NCBI RefSeq assembly: GCF_011766325.1
Contig: NZ_BLLG01000024.1
Coordinates: 1-64,000, forward strand
Origin: Streptomyces pacificus
GTDB taxonomy: Bacteria; Actinomycetota; Actinomycetes; Streptomycetales; Streptomycetaceae
Length of the DNA: 64,000 nucleotides
Direction: 5' to 3'
In this document: positions 14,628 through 23,631 of the stretch, one piece after another
How positions within the stretch are numbered: the first letter of the stretch is position 1
Layout: each line of letters begins with the position of its first letter
Made by a program: the position numbers and the translations under genes
The notes under the pieces: generated by a model
Seen by the model: only the letters and a program-made list of their open reading frames with translations
Databases searched by the model: none
Told to the model about the DNA's origin: nothing

Positions 14628-15521
14628 GTGACCGCAGTGGAGTCGTGGGGCTACCCCCGGGCCGATGGCCCCGGCGGGGGGTCGGTGGTACGCCGCATAC
14701 TGCTGGGCTCGCAGCTGAGGCGCCTTCGGGAGTCGCGCGGTATCACCCGTGAGGCGGCGGGATATTCGATCCGTGCGTCCGAATCCAAGATCAGCCGGAT
14801 GGAGTTGGGTCGGGTCAGCTTCAAGGCCAGGGACATCGAGGACCTCCTCACGCTCTACGGCGTGACGGACGCCGCGGAGCGCGCGTCGCTGCTCGGTCTC
14901 GCCAAGGAGGCCAATGTGGCCGGCTGGTGGCACAGCTTCGGCGATGTGCTGCCCGGCTGGTTCCAGACGTACATCGGCCTGGAGGGCGCCGCCTCGCTCA
15001 TCCGCATCTACGAGGTCCAGTTCGTCCACGGCCTGCTGCAGACGGAGGCGTACGCCCACGCGGTCGTCGAGCGCGGCATGCCCGGTGCGCCGCCCGCCGA
15101 GATCGACCGCCGGGTCGCGCTGCGTCTGGAGCGGCAGAAGGTCCTCGTCTCCGAGCGGGCGCCCCGCTTCCACGCCGTCCTGGACGAGGCGGCGCTGCGC
15201 CGTCCCTACGGCGACCGGTCGGTGATGCAGGGCCAGCTGCGGCATCTCATCGAGGTCTCCGAACATCCGAACATCACCGTCCAGATTATGCCGTTCAGTT
15301 TCGGTGGCCACGCGGGCGAGTCCGGGTCGTTCACCATGCTGCGCTTCCCGGAGTCGGATCTCTCCGACCTCGTCTACCTGGAGCAGCTGACCAGCGCGCT
15401 GTACCTGGACAAGCCCGAGGAGGTGGCGCAGTACGAGCGGGCCATGGAGCGTCTGCGGGAGGACAGCCCCGATCCGGACGAGAGCCGGGACCTTCTCCGG
15501 GGATTGCTCCAACTGACCTGA
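14628..15521 (+). CDS. WhiJ-like XRE transcriptional regulator (HTH + DUF5753)
   Basis: 297 residues from GTG 14628, preceded by GGGGAGG. An in-frame ATG at 14610 is a weaker alternative. The N-terminal helix-turn-helix is at about 20-75 (LLGSQLRRLRESRGITREAAGYSIRASESKISRMELGRVSF). The remainder is a DUF5753 ligand-sensing-like domain (WWHSFGDVLPGWFQTYIGLEGAASLIRIYEVQFVHGLLQTEAYA, ITVQIMPFSFGGHAG, SDLVYLEQLTSALYLDKPEEVAQYE). WhiJ and relatives repress developmental genes and are modulated by small DUF397 partners. With the HATPase and DUF397 genes it makes an abaA/whiJ-type set, and it is the best candidate to bind the repeated 30-nt element. Confidence 0.9.
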   Translation: MTAVESWGYPRADGPGGGSVVRRILLGSQLRRLRESRGITREAAGYSIRASESKISRMELGRVSFKARDIEDLLTLYGVTDAAERASLLGLAKEANVAGWWHSFGDVLPGWFQTYIGLEGAASLIRIYEVQFVHGLLQTEAYAHAVVERGMPGAPPAEIDRRVALRLERQKVLVSERAPRFHAVLDEAALRRPYGDRSVMQGQLRHLIEVSEHPNITVQIMPFSFGGHAGESGSFTMLRFPESDLSDLVYLEQLTSALYLDKPEEVAQYERAMERLREDSPDPDESRDLLRGLLQLT

Positions 15522-15599
15522 CTGGTAAGTAGAATGACGCGACATCAGTCATGCAGGTGACTGCACACGCCCCTGCTCCAGCGGCCGGTAAGGGAACCC

Positions 15600-17060
15600 A
15601 TGTCCTCCTTCTTCAGCGACCTGGCACTCCAGTACATCGATGGCGAATGGCGCCCGGGCAGCGGTTCCTGGGACATCATCGACTTCAACCCGTACAACGA
15701 GGAGAAGCTCGCCTCGATCACCGTCGCCACGGCCCATGAGGTGGACCAGGCCTACCGCGCGGCGGAGCGTGCACAGCAGGAGTGGGCCGCCACCAACCCG
15801 TACGCGCGGCGGTCGGTCTTCGAGCGGGCCCTGAGGATCGTCGAGGACCGCGAGGACGAGATCGCCGAGGCCATCGTCGCCGAACTGGGCGGCACGCGGC
15901 TGAAGGCGGCCTTCGAACTGCACCTCGCCAAGGAGTTCCTGCGCGAGGCGGTCCAGCTGGCGCTGCGTCCCGAGGGGCGCATCCTGCCCTCGCCGGTGGA
16001 CGGCAAGGAGAACCGGGTCTACCGGCTCCCGGTCGGTGTGGTGGGTGTCATCAGCCCGTTCAACTTCCCCTTCCTGCTGTCCGTCAAGTCGGTCGCGCCG
16101 GCGTTGGCGCTCGGGAACGCGGTCGTCCTCAAGCCGCACCAGAACACGCCGATCTGCGGCGGCTCCCTGGTGGCCAGGGTCTTCGAGGACGCGGGTCTGC
16201 CCGCCGGGCTGCTGAACGTGGTGATCACCGACATCGCGGAGATCGGTGACGCGCTGATAGAGCACCCGGTGCCGAAGGTCATCTCCTTCACCGGCTCCGA
16301 CCGGGTCGGCCGGCACGTGGCCACCGTCTGCGCGGCCAACTTCAAGCACGCCGTCCTCGAACTGGGCGGCAACAGCGCCTTCATCGTGCTGGAGGACGCC
16401 GACCTCGACTACGCGGTGGACGCCGCGGTCTTCAGCCGGTACGTGCACCAGGGCCAGGTGTGCATGGCCGCCAACCGCATCCTCGTGGACCGCAGGGTGG
16501 AGCAGGAGTTCACCGAGAAGTTCGTCGCCAAGGTGCGCACCCTGAAGGTGGGCGACCCGGCCGACCCCGGCACGCACATCGGCCCGCTGATCAACTCCTC
16601 CCAGGCCGAGGCCGTGTCCAGCCTGGTCGAGCAGTCACTCGAGGCGGGCGCCACGGCTCTGCTGCGCGGCCGCACGGAGGGCAACGTGGTCGCCCCGTCC
16701 GTGCTGACCGGTCTCCCGGCCGACTCGCCGGTGCTGTCGCAGGAGATCTTCGGGCCGGTGGCGCTGCTCATCCCGTTCGACGGCGACGAGGAGGCGGTCC
16801 GGATCGCCAACGACACGCCGTACGGCCTCAGCGGCGCCGTGCACACCGGTGACATCGAGCGCGGCGTGGCACTGGCCCAGCGGATCCACACCGGGATGAT
16901 CCACATCAACGACTCCACCGTGCACGACGAGCCGATCGTCCCGTTCGGCGGCGAGAAGTCCTCCGGTGTCGGACGGCTGAACGGCGAGGCGATGGTCGAG
17001 GTCTTCACCACCCAGAAGTGGATCTCGGTGCAGCGGGACCGTTCGGTCTTCCCGTTCTGA
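15600..17060 (+). CDS. NAD(P)-dependent aldehyde dehydrogenase, aryl-aldehyde type
   Basis: 486 residues from ATG 15600. It shows aldehyde dehydrogenase superfamily motifs: VGVISPFNFPFLLSVKSVAPALALGNAVVLKP (nucleotide-binding fold), SFTGSDRVGR, LELGGNSAFIVLEDADLD (general base Glu in ELGGN), nucleophile Cys in HQGQVCMAANR, and QEIFGPVALLIPF. The ending VEVFTTQKWISVQ is typical. The overall sequence resembles benzaldehyde or vanillin dehydrogenases, which oxidise aromatic aldehydes to acids, but substrate is not provable here. It lies alone, about 80 bp after the XRE gene and in the same direction. Confidence 0.85.
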   Translation: MSSFFSDLALQYIDGEWRPGSGSWDIIDFNPYNEEKLASITVATAHEVDQAYRAAERAQQEWAATNPYARRSVFERALRIVEDREDEIAEAIVAELGGTRLKAAFELHLAKEFLREAVQLALRPEGRILPSPVDGKENRVYRLPVGVVGVISPFNFPFLLSVKSVAPALALGNAVVLKPHQNTPICGGSLVARVFEDAGLPAGLLNVVITDIAEIGDALIEHPVPKVISFTGSDRVGRHVATVCAANFKHAVLELGGNSAFIVLEDADLDYAVDAAVFSRYVHQGQVCMAANRILVDRRVEQEFTEKFVAKVRTLKVGDPADPGTHIGPLINSSQAEAVSSLVEQSLEAGATALLRGRTEGNVVAPSVLTGLPADSPVLSQEIFGPVALLIPFDGDEEAVRIANDTPYGLSGAVHTGDIERGVALAQRIHTGMIHINDSTVHDEPIVPFGGEKSSGVGRLNGEAMVEVFTTQKWISVQRDRSVFPF

Positions 17061-17637
17061 GCCGAGAACAGCCTCCTCGCAAACGGGGCCCCTCCTGCGA
17101 CCTGCCCCGGACACCCCTGACGAGCCCCTGCCGCTGCCCCGCCGGGCCGAGGGAGTCCGGCGCGCGGACCGTCCGCGTTTCACCTGCGTTTCACCCGGGT
17201 GCTGCCGGACGCCGCCGGGTGCTTCCGGGATCGCTGGGGCCCCGGCTGCCGGTGCGCGTCCGGCCTGGCCTGCCGGAAGGCGGGCGGAGCCCGGGACGGC
17301 AGGCGGGCCGGCGGACGGCGGCGCCGCGGGAGCGGCGGTCCGGGCGCCGTGGGCAGGCTCCGCGACGGACCGGCGGGCGTCGGTGCGGGCGACACGGGCG
17401 GATCGGCAGCGGCGCAGCCGTTGAGGCAAGCCCGCGCGGAGGCGGCGCACCGGGCGGGGGCATGACCCCCTCGGTGACGGCAAAGACCCCTGGCCACAGG
17501 CGGTGGCGCCCCGGGCGGGGGCATGACCCGCATGGAGGCGGCGCACCGCGTGGAGGCTGGCGCTTCGGGCGGTGGCGGCGCGGGTCCGCGGTGACGCCCC
17601 TCGTGCGGATGGCGGGCCCGTGCCACACGCTTGAAGC
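17061..17637. other. long intergenic region with imperfect direct repeats
   Basis: No convincing gene is found in 577 bases of GC-rich sequence. A 28-base direct repeat with two mismatches lies at 17441-17468 and 17502-17529 (core CCGGGCGGGGGCATGACCC). A partial third copy of its left part (GGAGGCGGCGCACC) is at 17534-17547. The function is unknown. Confidence 0.4.
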
Positions 17638-17859
17638 ATGAGTGACGCACCAGGAGTGGCCCCGATCGTCGTCCTGCCCGTCCAGCCGGGTGATCCGCCG
17701 TTCCGGGTGGTGGAGATCGAGGGCCGGACGGTCGGGATCGCGCACGACATGATCGATGTGATCAGCCTGGCCCACGCGTCGGGCCGGCACGGCGTGGATC
17801 TGGACGACCCCGCGCTGGTGCGCTGGGTCGGCGGTGGCAAGTACCGGTGGAAGCCCTGA
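17638..17859 (+). CDS. small conserved Streptomyces protein
   Basis: 73 residues from ATG 17638. The sequence VVLPVQPGDPPFRVVEIEGRTVGIAHDMIDVISLAHASG and the ending VRWVGGGKYRWKP look like a folded beta-rich small protein, not a random frame. It has no membrane or signal segment and no known function. It faces the convergent glutamate decarboxylase gene. Confidence 0.65.
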   Translation: MSDAPGVAPIVVLPVQPGDPPFRVVEIEGRTVGIAHDMIDVISLAHASGRHGVDLDDPALVRWVGGGKYRWKP

Positions 17860-17912
17860 AAGGCCGGCCGGGGGGCGTCGGCTGCGCCGCCCCCCGGGGC
17901 AGCCGCGGCGGC

Positions 17913-17984
17913 GCCTCCGGCGTTCACGGGCCCTCCGGCGTTCACAGGCCCTCCGGCGTTCACGGGCCCCGCGGCGTTCACGGT
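17913..17984. repeat. 18-bp tandem repeat, four copies
   Basis: Four 18-base units, each of the form CCCTCCGGCGTTCACGGG, lie at 17913, 17931, 17949 and 17967; the last is degenerate. They sit in the 160-bp gap between two convergent genes. Unit length is a multiple of three, so expansion would not break a frame, but no gene covers it. Confidence 0.7.
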
Positions 17985-18019
17985 GCCCCCGGGACCTCGG
18001 GCGGTGCCCCCGATGCGTC

Positions 18020-19453
18020 TCAGTGGTGGAATCCGGTGGCCGCCGCCTTGTCCCTGCTCTGCGGCGCGCTCTGGGCCCGCAGCCCCGGCATGGCCCGCCG
18101 CAGGTCCTCCAGCAGCAGCTCTGCGAGGTCCGCCGAGAAGCCGTTGCGGCAGACGAAGCGCAGCACCGAGAGGTCCTCCCGGTGGGGCGGGAAGGTGTAG
18201 GCCGGCACCAGCCAGCCGCTCTCCCGAAGCCGCCGAGAGACGTCGAACACGTCGAAGTTCCCGGCGTTCCCGGCCTCCGGGTTCGTCGCCACGGCGAACA
18301 CCGGCAACTCGTCCCCCCGGGTGAGCAGCCGGAAGTCGCCCAGGGCCTCGATCTCCCCGGCCAGGTTCCGGGCCACGTCCCGGGTCGTCTGCTGGACCGC
18401 CCGGTAGCCGTCCCTGCCGAGCCGGATGAAGGTGTAGTACTGCGCCACCACCTGGGCGCCGGGACGGGAGAAGTTGAGCGCGAACGTCGGCATGTCGCCA
18501 CCCAGGTAGTTCACCCGGAAGACCAGTTCGTCGGGCAGGTCGTCCGGCGAGCGCCAGAGCGCCCAGCCGACCCCCGGGTACACCAGTCCGTACTTGTGCC
18601 CCGAGGTGTTGATCGAGGCCACCCTCGGCAGCCTGAAGTCCCAGGCCAGGTCCTCGTCCAGGAAGGGGGCGACCATCGCGCCGGAGGCACCATCCACATG
18701 TACCGGGATGTCCAGGCCGGTGCGCTCCTGGAGGGCGTCCAGGGCGGAGCAGACCTCCTGGACCGGCTCGTACGACCCGTCGAAGGTGGATCCGAGGACC
18801 GCGACGACGCCGATGGTGTTCTCGTCGCAGAGGCCGGCCGCCGCCTGCGGGTCGAGGTGGTAGCGGTCGCCCTCCATCGGGACCAGCCGGGGCTCCACCT
18901 CCCAGAAGTTGCAGAACTTGTCCCAGCAGACCTGCACGTTGACGCCCATGACCAGGTTGGGCCGGGCGCCCGCACCGGGGTACCGGTCCCGGTTGCGGTG
19001 CGCCCACCGCCGCTTCAGCGCCATCCCGGAGAGCATGCACGCCTCGCTCGAACCGGTGGTCGAGCAGCCCACCGTGGACTCCGGGTCCGGGGCGTGCCAG
19101 AGGTCGGCGAGCATCGCCACGCACCGCCGCTCCAGTTCCGCGGTCCGCGGGTACTCGTCCTTGTCGATCATGTTCTTGTCGCGGCACTCGGACATCAGCC
19201 GCCCGGCTTCCGGTTCCATCCACGTCGTCACGAACGTGGCCAGGTTGAGCCGTGAGTTGCCGTCCAGCATCAGCTCGTCGTGCACGAACTGGTAGGCCGC
19301 GGAGGGCGCCATCGGCCCGTCGGGCAGCCGGTGCTGCGGTGGCGCCAGGACCATCGATCCCAGGGGGTCGGCCTCCCCGTAGAACGGGTTGAGGGACAGC
19401 CTGCGCCGTTCCTCGCTCGCCTCGGGACGCATACCGACCTTGTGGAGTGCCAT
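18020..19453 (-). CDS. gadB: glutamate decarboxylase
   Basis: 477 residues from ATG 19453 with AAAGG upstream. This is a PLP-dependent group II decarboxylase. The PLP lysine is in NTSGHKYGLVYPGVGW, and other matches are STVGCSTTGSSEACMLSGMALKRRW, VHVDGASGAMVAPF and FRVNYLGGDMPTFALNFSRPG, all close to bacterial and plant Gad. It converts glutamate to GABA, consuming a cytoplasmic proton. It starts 14 bases after the ClC-type channel gene, so the two form an operon, as expected for an acid-resistance module. No glutamate/GABA antiporter gene is seen nearby. The C-terminus (GFHH) is short. Confidence 0.95.
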   Translation of the reverse strand: MALHKVGMRPEASEERRRLSLNPFYGEADPLGSMVLAPPQHRLPDGPMAPSAAYQFVHDELMLDGNSRLNLATFVTTWMEPEAGRLMSECRDKNMIDKDEYPRTAELERRCVAMLADLWHAPDPESTVGCSTTGSSEACMLSGMALKRRWAHRNRDRYPGAGARPNLVMGVNVQVCWDKFCNFWEVEPRLVPMEGDRYHLDPQAAAGLCDENTIGVVAVLGSTFDGSYEPVQEVCSALDALQERTGLDIPVHVDGASGAMVAPFLDEDLAWDFRLPRVASINTSGHKYGLVYPGVGWALWRSPDDLPDELVFRVNYLGGDMPTFALNFSRPGAQVVAQYYTFIRLGRDGYRAVQQTTRDVARNLAGEIEALGDFRLLTRGDELPVFAVATNPEAGNAGNFDVFDVSRRLRESGWLVPAYTFPPHREDLSVLRFVCRNGFSADLAELLLEDLRRAMPGLRAQSAPQSRDKAAATGFHH

Positions 19454-19467
19454 GTCAGATTCGCCTT

Positions 19468-20748
19468 TCAGCGCAGTGGGGTGCCGTCGTCGTGGAGTTG
19501 CATCTGGGGCCGCCCGGTCACCAGCAGCCACGCCGGGGCCAGGCCGAGGCACAGCAGGGGCAGCGCATGCGGGTCGGCGGCCAGTACGGACGCGGTGAAG
19601 AGGCTGAGCCAGCCCTGCCGGGTGATCGCCAGCAGCACACCGAGGACCGCGCACGCCACCCCGACCGTGGTATGCACCTCGGGTACGAGGGCGCTCACCC
19701 CCAGCCCCAGGGCGACGCCCACGAAGATGCTGGGGAAGATCCGCCCGCCGCGGAAGCCGCACGTCGCCGCGATGGTCAGGGCGGCGAGCTTGACCACGGT
19801 CATCAGCGCGAACTGTCCCGAGGACCAGCCGGACGGGTCCGTGGCGAGTACCTTCACCTGCTCCAAACCCTTGAAGAGGGTGAGGTGCCCGCCCAGCGCC
19901 CCGAGGAGCCCCAGCACCAGCCCGCCCGCGGTGACCGCGGCCACCGGGTGCCCGATCTTCCGGAAGGCGGCGTGTGTGTAGGGGAACACGTACACGGCCG
20001 CCATCCCCAGCAGCGCGCCCAGCGAGGAGACCGCGAGCGCCGCCGGGACGTCGACCCAGCGCGAGCCGTTCAGCGGCGGGAGGGCGAGGTCGAAGGTGGG
20101 ATGGGCGATCAGCACGGTCGTCAGCGAGCCGGCACCGCCCGCGATCAGCGGGGCGAACAGCTTGTCCCACAGAGCGCCGGGCGCCGGCCGGGAGGCGAGG
20201 GACTCGGTGAGGATCAGCGCCGCCGCCACGGGGGTGCCGAAGAGCGCGCCGACCGTGCCGGCCGCGGCCAGCGAGGCCCACAGCTCCGCGCGCGACCCGC
20301 GCATGGCCTTGCCGCCCAGCCAGGCGGCGAGCGCGATGTTCGCCGCCGTGATCGGGTTCTCCGGGCCCAGGCTGACCCCGCCCGCGAGTCCGAGTACGGC
20401 CGCGAGCAGCAGGCTGGGCACCACCGAGGCGGGCATCGGGCGGTCGACGAGCCCGGTGGTGGCCGGGTCGGGGCCGGCGTGTCCCGGCACCCTCCACACC
20501 ACCAGCCCGACCGCGAGGCCGGTCGCGGTGAGTACGACGATCGTCCACAGCGCCGAGAAGCGGCCGATGCCGACGGCGTCGGGGAGGACTTCCCACAGGA
20601 CGCCCTCGAGCTGCTCGGAGACCTCGGTGAGGGCGAGGAGCAGGAGACTCGAGGCGACGCCGACGGCGATCGCCGGGACGATCAGCGGGAGCAGCCTCCG
20701 GTGAGGGGGCACCGCCGGGGCGTGGTCGGTCGTCGTCACGGGCCTCAC
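19468..20748 (-). CDS. ClC-family chloride channel or H+/Cl- antiporter
   Basis: 426 residues from GTG 20748 (an inner GTG at 20739 is possible), with about ten hydrophobic helices. ClC hallmarks are GGVSLGPENPI (the GxExP motif with the gating Glu) and CGFRGGRIFPSIFVGVALG (GxFxP). The first canonical motif GSGIP is not evident near RPMPASVVP, so the selectivity filter is unusual. The protein belongs to the small bacterial 'ion channel' ClC branch. In E. coli, ClC antiporters supply charge compensation for decarboxylase-driven proton removal. The same logic fits this gene, which is first in an operon with gadB. Confidence 0.85.
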   Translation of the reverse strand: MRPVTTTDHAPAVPPHRRLLPLIVPAIAVGVASSLLLLALTEVSEQLEGVLWEVLPDAVGIGRFSALWTIVVLTATGLAVGLVVWRVPGHAGPDPATTGLVDRPMPASVVPSLLLAAVLGLAGGVSLGPENPITAANIALAAWLGGKAMRGSRAELWASLAAAGTVGALFGTPVAAALILTESLASRPAPGALWDKLFAPLIAGGAGSLTTVLIAHPTFDLALPPLNGSRWVDVPAALAVSSLGALLGMAAVYVFPYTHAAFRKIGHPVAAVTAGGLVLGLLGALGGHLTLFKGLEQVKVLATDPSGWSSGQFALMTVVKLAALTIAATCGFRGGRIFPSIFVGVALGLGVSALVPEVHTTVGVACAVLGVLLAITRQGWLSLFTASVLAADPHALPLLCLGLAPAWLLVTGRPQMQLHDDGTPLR

Positions 20749-20968
20749 GATAACGGGAGGAAACGCTCATAAGGTGCGTAGCGGGCTGCGTGGTCCGGTG
20801 CGCTGCCCGCTGCGTTCGCCGTGACGACCGGCACATCGCGGTGGGGTCCCGCGTCTCGCCGAGATCCCCGATTCCCGGGGGAGTGGGGCACTGGAACCCG
20901 CTCCCAAAGAATGCGTTGATAGTTTGGGCGCCACGCCCGACGACTCACACCACTGGAGCCCGGACCTC

Positions 20969-21667
20969 GTGAACCCCCTTGCGCTCGGACCGAGCTGGCT
21001 GGACCCGGACTTTCTGATCACCACCTTCGGACTGATCGGCGTACTCGTCATCGTGTTCGCCGAGTCCGGTCTGCTGATCGGATTCTTTCTGCCCGGAGAC
21101 TCCCTGCTGTTCACCACGGGCCTCCTGGTGACCACGGATGTCATCAAGCAGCCGCTGTGGCTCGTGTGCACGCTCATCGTGCTCGCCGCGATCATCGGCG
21201 ACCAGGTCGGCTACCTCTTCGGCCGCAAGGTCGGCCCCGCGCTCTTCAAGCGCCCGGACTCCAGGTTCTTCAAGCAGGAGAACGTGGAGAAGGCGCACGA
21301 GTTCTTCGAGAAGTACGGCCCCAAGTCCCTGGTTCTCGCCCGCTTCGTGCCGATCGTGCGGACGTTCACGCCCATCATCGCCGGTGTGAGCCGGATGAAC
21401 TACCGCTCGTTCGTCACGTTCAACATCATCGGCGGTGTGCTCTGGGGCGCCGGAGTGACGCTGCTCGGCGCCGCGCTCGGCAAGGTCGACTTCGTGCACA
21501 AGAACATCGAGGCGATTCTGATCGCCATCGTGCTCATCTCGGTCCTGCCGATCGTCATCGAGTTCATGCGGGCACGCTCCAGGAGCAAGAAGGAGGCCCG
21601 TGCGGGCGGCGCCGGCAACGCGGTCGCGGAGGAGGCGGCCCCGCGCGGCCGGCACGCCAAGCGCTGA
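20969..21667 (+). CDS. DedA-family membrane protein
   Basis: 232 residues from GTG 20969. The sequence has the SNARE-associated/DedA fold: FAESGLLIGFFLPGDSLLFTTGLL, IIGDQVGYLFGRKVGPALF, then FEKYGPKSLVLARFVPIVRTFTPIIAGVSRMNYRSF and a C-terminal helix, ending in a basic tail. DedA proteins are now regarded as lipid flippases or scramblases (undecaprenyl phosphate, phospholipids) using the membrane potential. The gene is single and is followed by a very strong palindromic terminator. Confidence 0.9.
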   Translation: MNPLALGPSWLDPDFLITTFGLIGVLVIVFAESGLLIGFFLPGDSLLFTTGLLVTTDVIKQPLWLVCTLIVLAAIIGDQVGYLFGRKVGPALFKRPDSRFFKQENVEKAHEFFEKYGPKSLVLARFVPIVRTFTPIIAGVSRMNYRSFVTFNIIGGVLWGAGVTLLGAALGKVDFVHKNIEAILIAIVLISVLPIVIEFMRARSRSKKEARAGGAGNAVAEEAAPRGRHAKR

Positions 21668-21670
21668 GAC

Positions 21671-21724
21671 CCCCAGCGCCTGCGCCCCGGACCTCGGCCG
21701 AGGTCCGGGGCGCAGGCGCTGGGG
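21671..21724. terminator. 54-bp perfect palindrome, bidirectional terminator
   Basis: Arms 21671-21697 and 21698-21724 are exact reverse complements, 27 bases each with no spacer (outer CCCCAGCGCC, centre CTCGGCCGAG). It starts 4 bases after the dedA stop, and the convergent threonine exporter gene ends about 150 bases away. Part of the right arm (GGTCCGGGGCGCAGGC) recurs at 21731-21746. Confidence 0.85.
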
Positions 21725-21872
21725 AGCGTGGTCCGGGGCGCAGGCCCGCCGGGAGGGACGAGATCCCCTTGCCGTTGCGGGGAGGGGCGGGCCTCTCGCC
21801 GTGAGGGGTGCCCCCGGGTGCCACCGGGGCGGCCCGATGCCCCGGTTCTCCCCGGCGCCCCCGGGCAGCGCG

Positions 21873-23522
21873 TCAGAAGCCGCGTGTCCGCTTGGCCGCG
21901 CGACGCCTGCCCGCGGCCGCCGGGCTGCGCAGGAACATCCGGGCGATCTCGCCTCCCAGGTTCACGCCGATCGCGATGGCCAGTGCCAGCGCCGCGGCCC
22001 TCGCCAGTGAGGCGAACCCCGCGTCGATGTTGTTCTGCGCGATGTGCAGCACACCGAAGTACATGGCACTACCCGGCAGCAGGGGGCCGATCGCTGCGGT
22101 CACATACGGCAGCGAGGAGGTGTGCTGGATACGGGCGAGCAACTGCCCGAACAGACCCACCAGCCCGGCCGCCACGGCGGTCGCCAGCACGGCCGACCCG
22201 TTGCCCGCCAGCGCGACCGCTCCGTAGATCACCCAGGCCACCCCGCCGTTGGCGGCGGCGACCAGCACGGTGGAACGATCCTGCTGGAGCAGCACCGCGA
22301 AGGTGAGGCTCAGCACCATCGCCGCCAGAATCTGCGTCACCGGCCGCTCGACGCTGATCAGCGCCCCCTCCGGACTGAGCTTCGCCTCGAACTGCACGCC
22401 CACGTAGAGGACGGTGAGCACCCCGACGACGATCGCCACGAAGAAGTAGGCGACCTCCAGGAGCCGGGCCGACGCCGTGATGTAGAAGCCTGTCAGCCCG
22501 TCCTGCACCGCCGCCACCAGGGCCCGTCCCGGGATCAGGGCGAACAGGCCACCGGTGATGACCGCCGAGAGGCGCAGATCGAGGTGGAGCGCGCTGAGCG
22601 CCACACCGATCGCCGCCGGCGGCATCGCTGCCACCACGAACTGGTAGAACTCCGGCAGCCCGCGGCCCGCGCACAGCCACGCCAGCCGGTCGCCCAGCAT
22701 CGCGCCGACCGCCGCCGCCAGGAACACCAGCGGGCCACCGCCCACCAGTACGGAGGCCGCGCCCGCAAGCGTGCCCGCCGCCAGAGTGAGTACCCAGCCG
22801 GGATAGGGGTGCCGGTTCCGGCGGATCGCGGCCAGACGCCGGTAGGCCTCGTCCAGCCTGACCTCGTGGTCGTCTCCGCTGATGTCCGCGACCAGCTGGT
22901 ACACCGCCGTCAGCCGGGTGTAGTCGGTGGCCCGGCGGCGCACGGTCCGGTTCGCCGTCACCGGGTCGTCGACCAGCGAGGGCTGGTAGGTGATCGACAG
23001 CAGGGTGAACGTCACCGTCGGCTCGGCGTTGTCGAGACCGTACGCGTTGGTGATGGCGAGCATCGCCGCCTCGACGTCCTCCGCGCCCTCGCCGCCCGCG
23101 AGCAGCAGCTCGCCGATGCGCAGCGTCAGGTCGAGCACACGGGGCACGGCAGGACCGGAGTCGTCGTGCCGCTGCACCGGCTCCGGTACGGGGCGCTCGC
23201 TCACCGGGATCCGCAGCATCGTGCGCATCCGGTCCTGCCAGGGCACGTCCTTGGACAGCTGGACCAGGGGAAAGCCGTGGGCGGGCGTGTAGGCGGGCGG
23301 GGACGACTTCGCGCGGTACGTCGACGGGGGTGCGAACGCCGAGCCCTCCGGCTCGGCCGGTGCCTCCGTGGACAGCCCCTCGGGAACGGAGAACTCGGAG
23401 GAGGGATGGTCCTCCTCCGGCGGTCCCGGCTGGTCGACGCCCTCCGGTGGGGCGAAGGCGCTGCGCGCCTCGTCGGACTGCGGCTTCCGGTCCTCGGGTG
23501 GACCTTCGGGCTCCGCCACCAC
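21873..23522 (-). CDS. threonine/serine exporter family protein (ThrE-like)
   Basis: 549 residues from GTG 23522. Residues 1-120 are a Pro/Glu-rich, probably disordered cytoplasmic tail. About 125-370 is the ThrE domain (LRIGELLLAGGEGAEDVEAAM, a hallmark of the family) with several membrane helices, and about 380-530 is the second ThrE domain (LPYVTAAIGPLLPGSAMYFGVL). In Corynebacterium ThrE exports threonine and serine. Both domains are fused here, as is normal in actinobacteria. It ends in a basic tail, RRRAAKRTRGF. Confidence 0.9.
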   Translation of the reverse strand: MVAEPEGPPEDRKPQSDEARSAFAPPEGVDQPGPPEEDHPSSEFSVPEGLSTEAPAEPEGSAFAPPSTYRAKSSPPAYTPAHGFPLVQLSKDVPWQDRMRTMLRIPVSERPVPEPVQRHDDSGPAVPRVLDLTLRIGELLLAGGEGAEDVEAAMLAITNAYGLDNAEPTVTFTLLSITYQPSLVDDPVTANRTVRRRATDYTRLTAVYQLVADISGDDHEVRLDEAYRRLAAIRRNRHPYPGWVLTLAAGTLAGAASVLVGGGPLVFLAAAVGAMLGDRLAWLCAGRGLPEFYQFVVAAMPPAAIGVALSALHLDLRLSAVITGGLFALIPGRALVAAVQDGLTGFYITASARLLEVAYFFVAIVVGVLTVLYVGVQFEAKLSPEGALISVERPVTQILAAMVLSLTFAVLLQQDRSTVLVAAANGGVAWVIYGAVALAGNGSAVLATAVAAGLVGLFGQLLARIQHTSSLPYVTAAIGPLLPGSAMYFGVLHIAQNNIDAGFASLARAAALALAIAIGVNLGGEIARMFLRSPAAAGRRRAAKRTRGF

Positions 23523-23631
23523 GCTCTACCGACTCCTCCTGCTGCTGCGTACTGCGCGTGCGCCCCAGTATGCGACGGGCGGTGCGCCCCTCACGGGGTG
23601 CACCGCCCGACCGCGCGTACGGGGGAACGCG

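Noticed and set aside
16635..19223. 862-codon minus-strand frame overlapping gadB and the aldehyde dehydrogenase gene
   Set aside because: Out of frame with gadB and antisense to the dehydrogenase; Gly/Ala/Arg-rich without domains.
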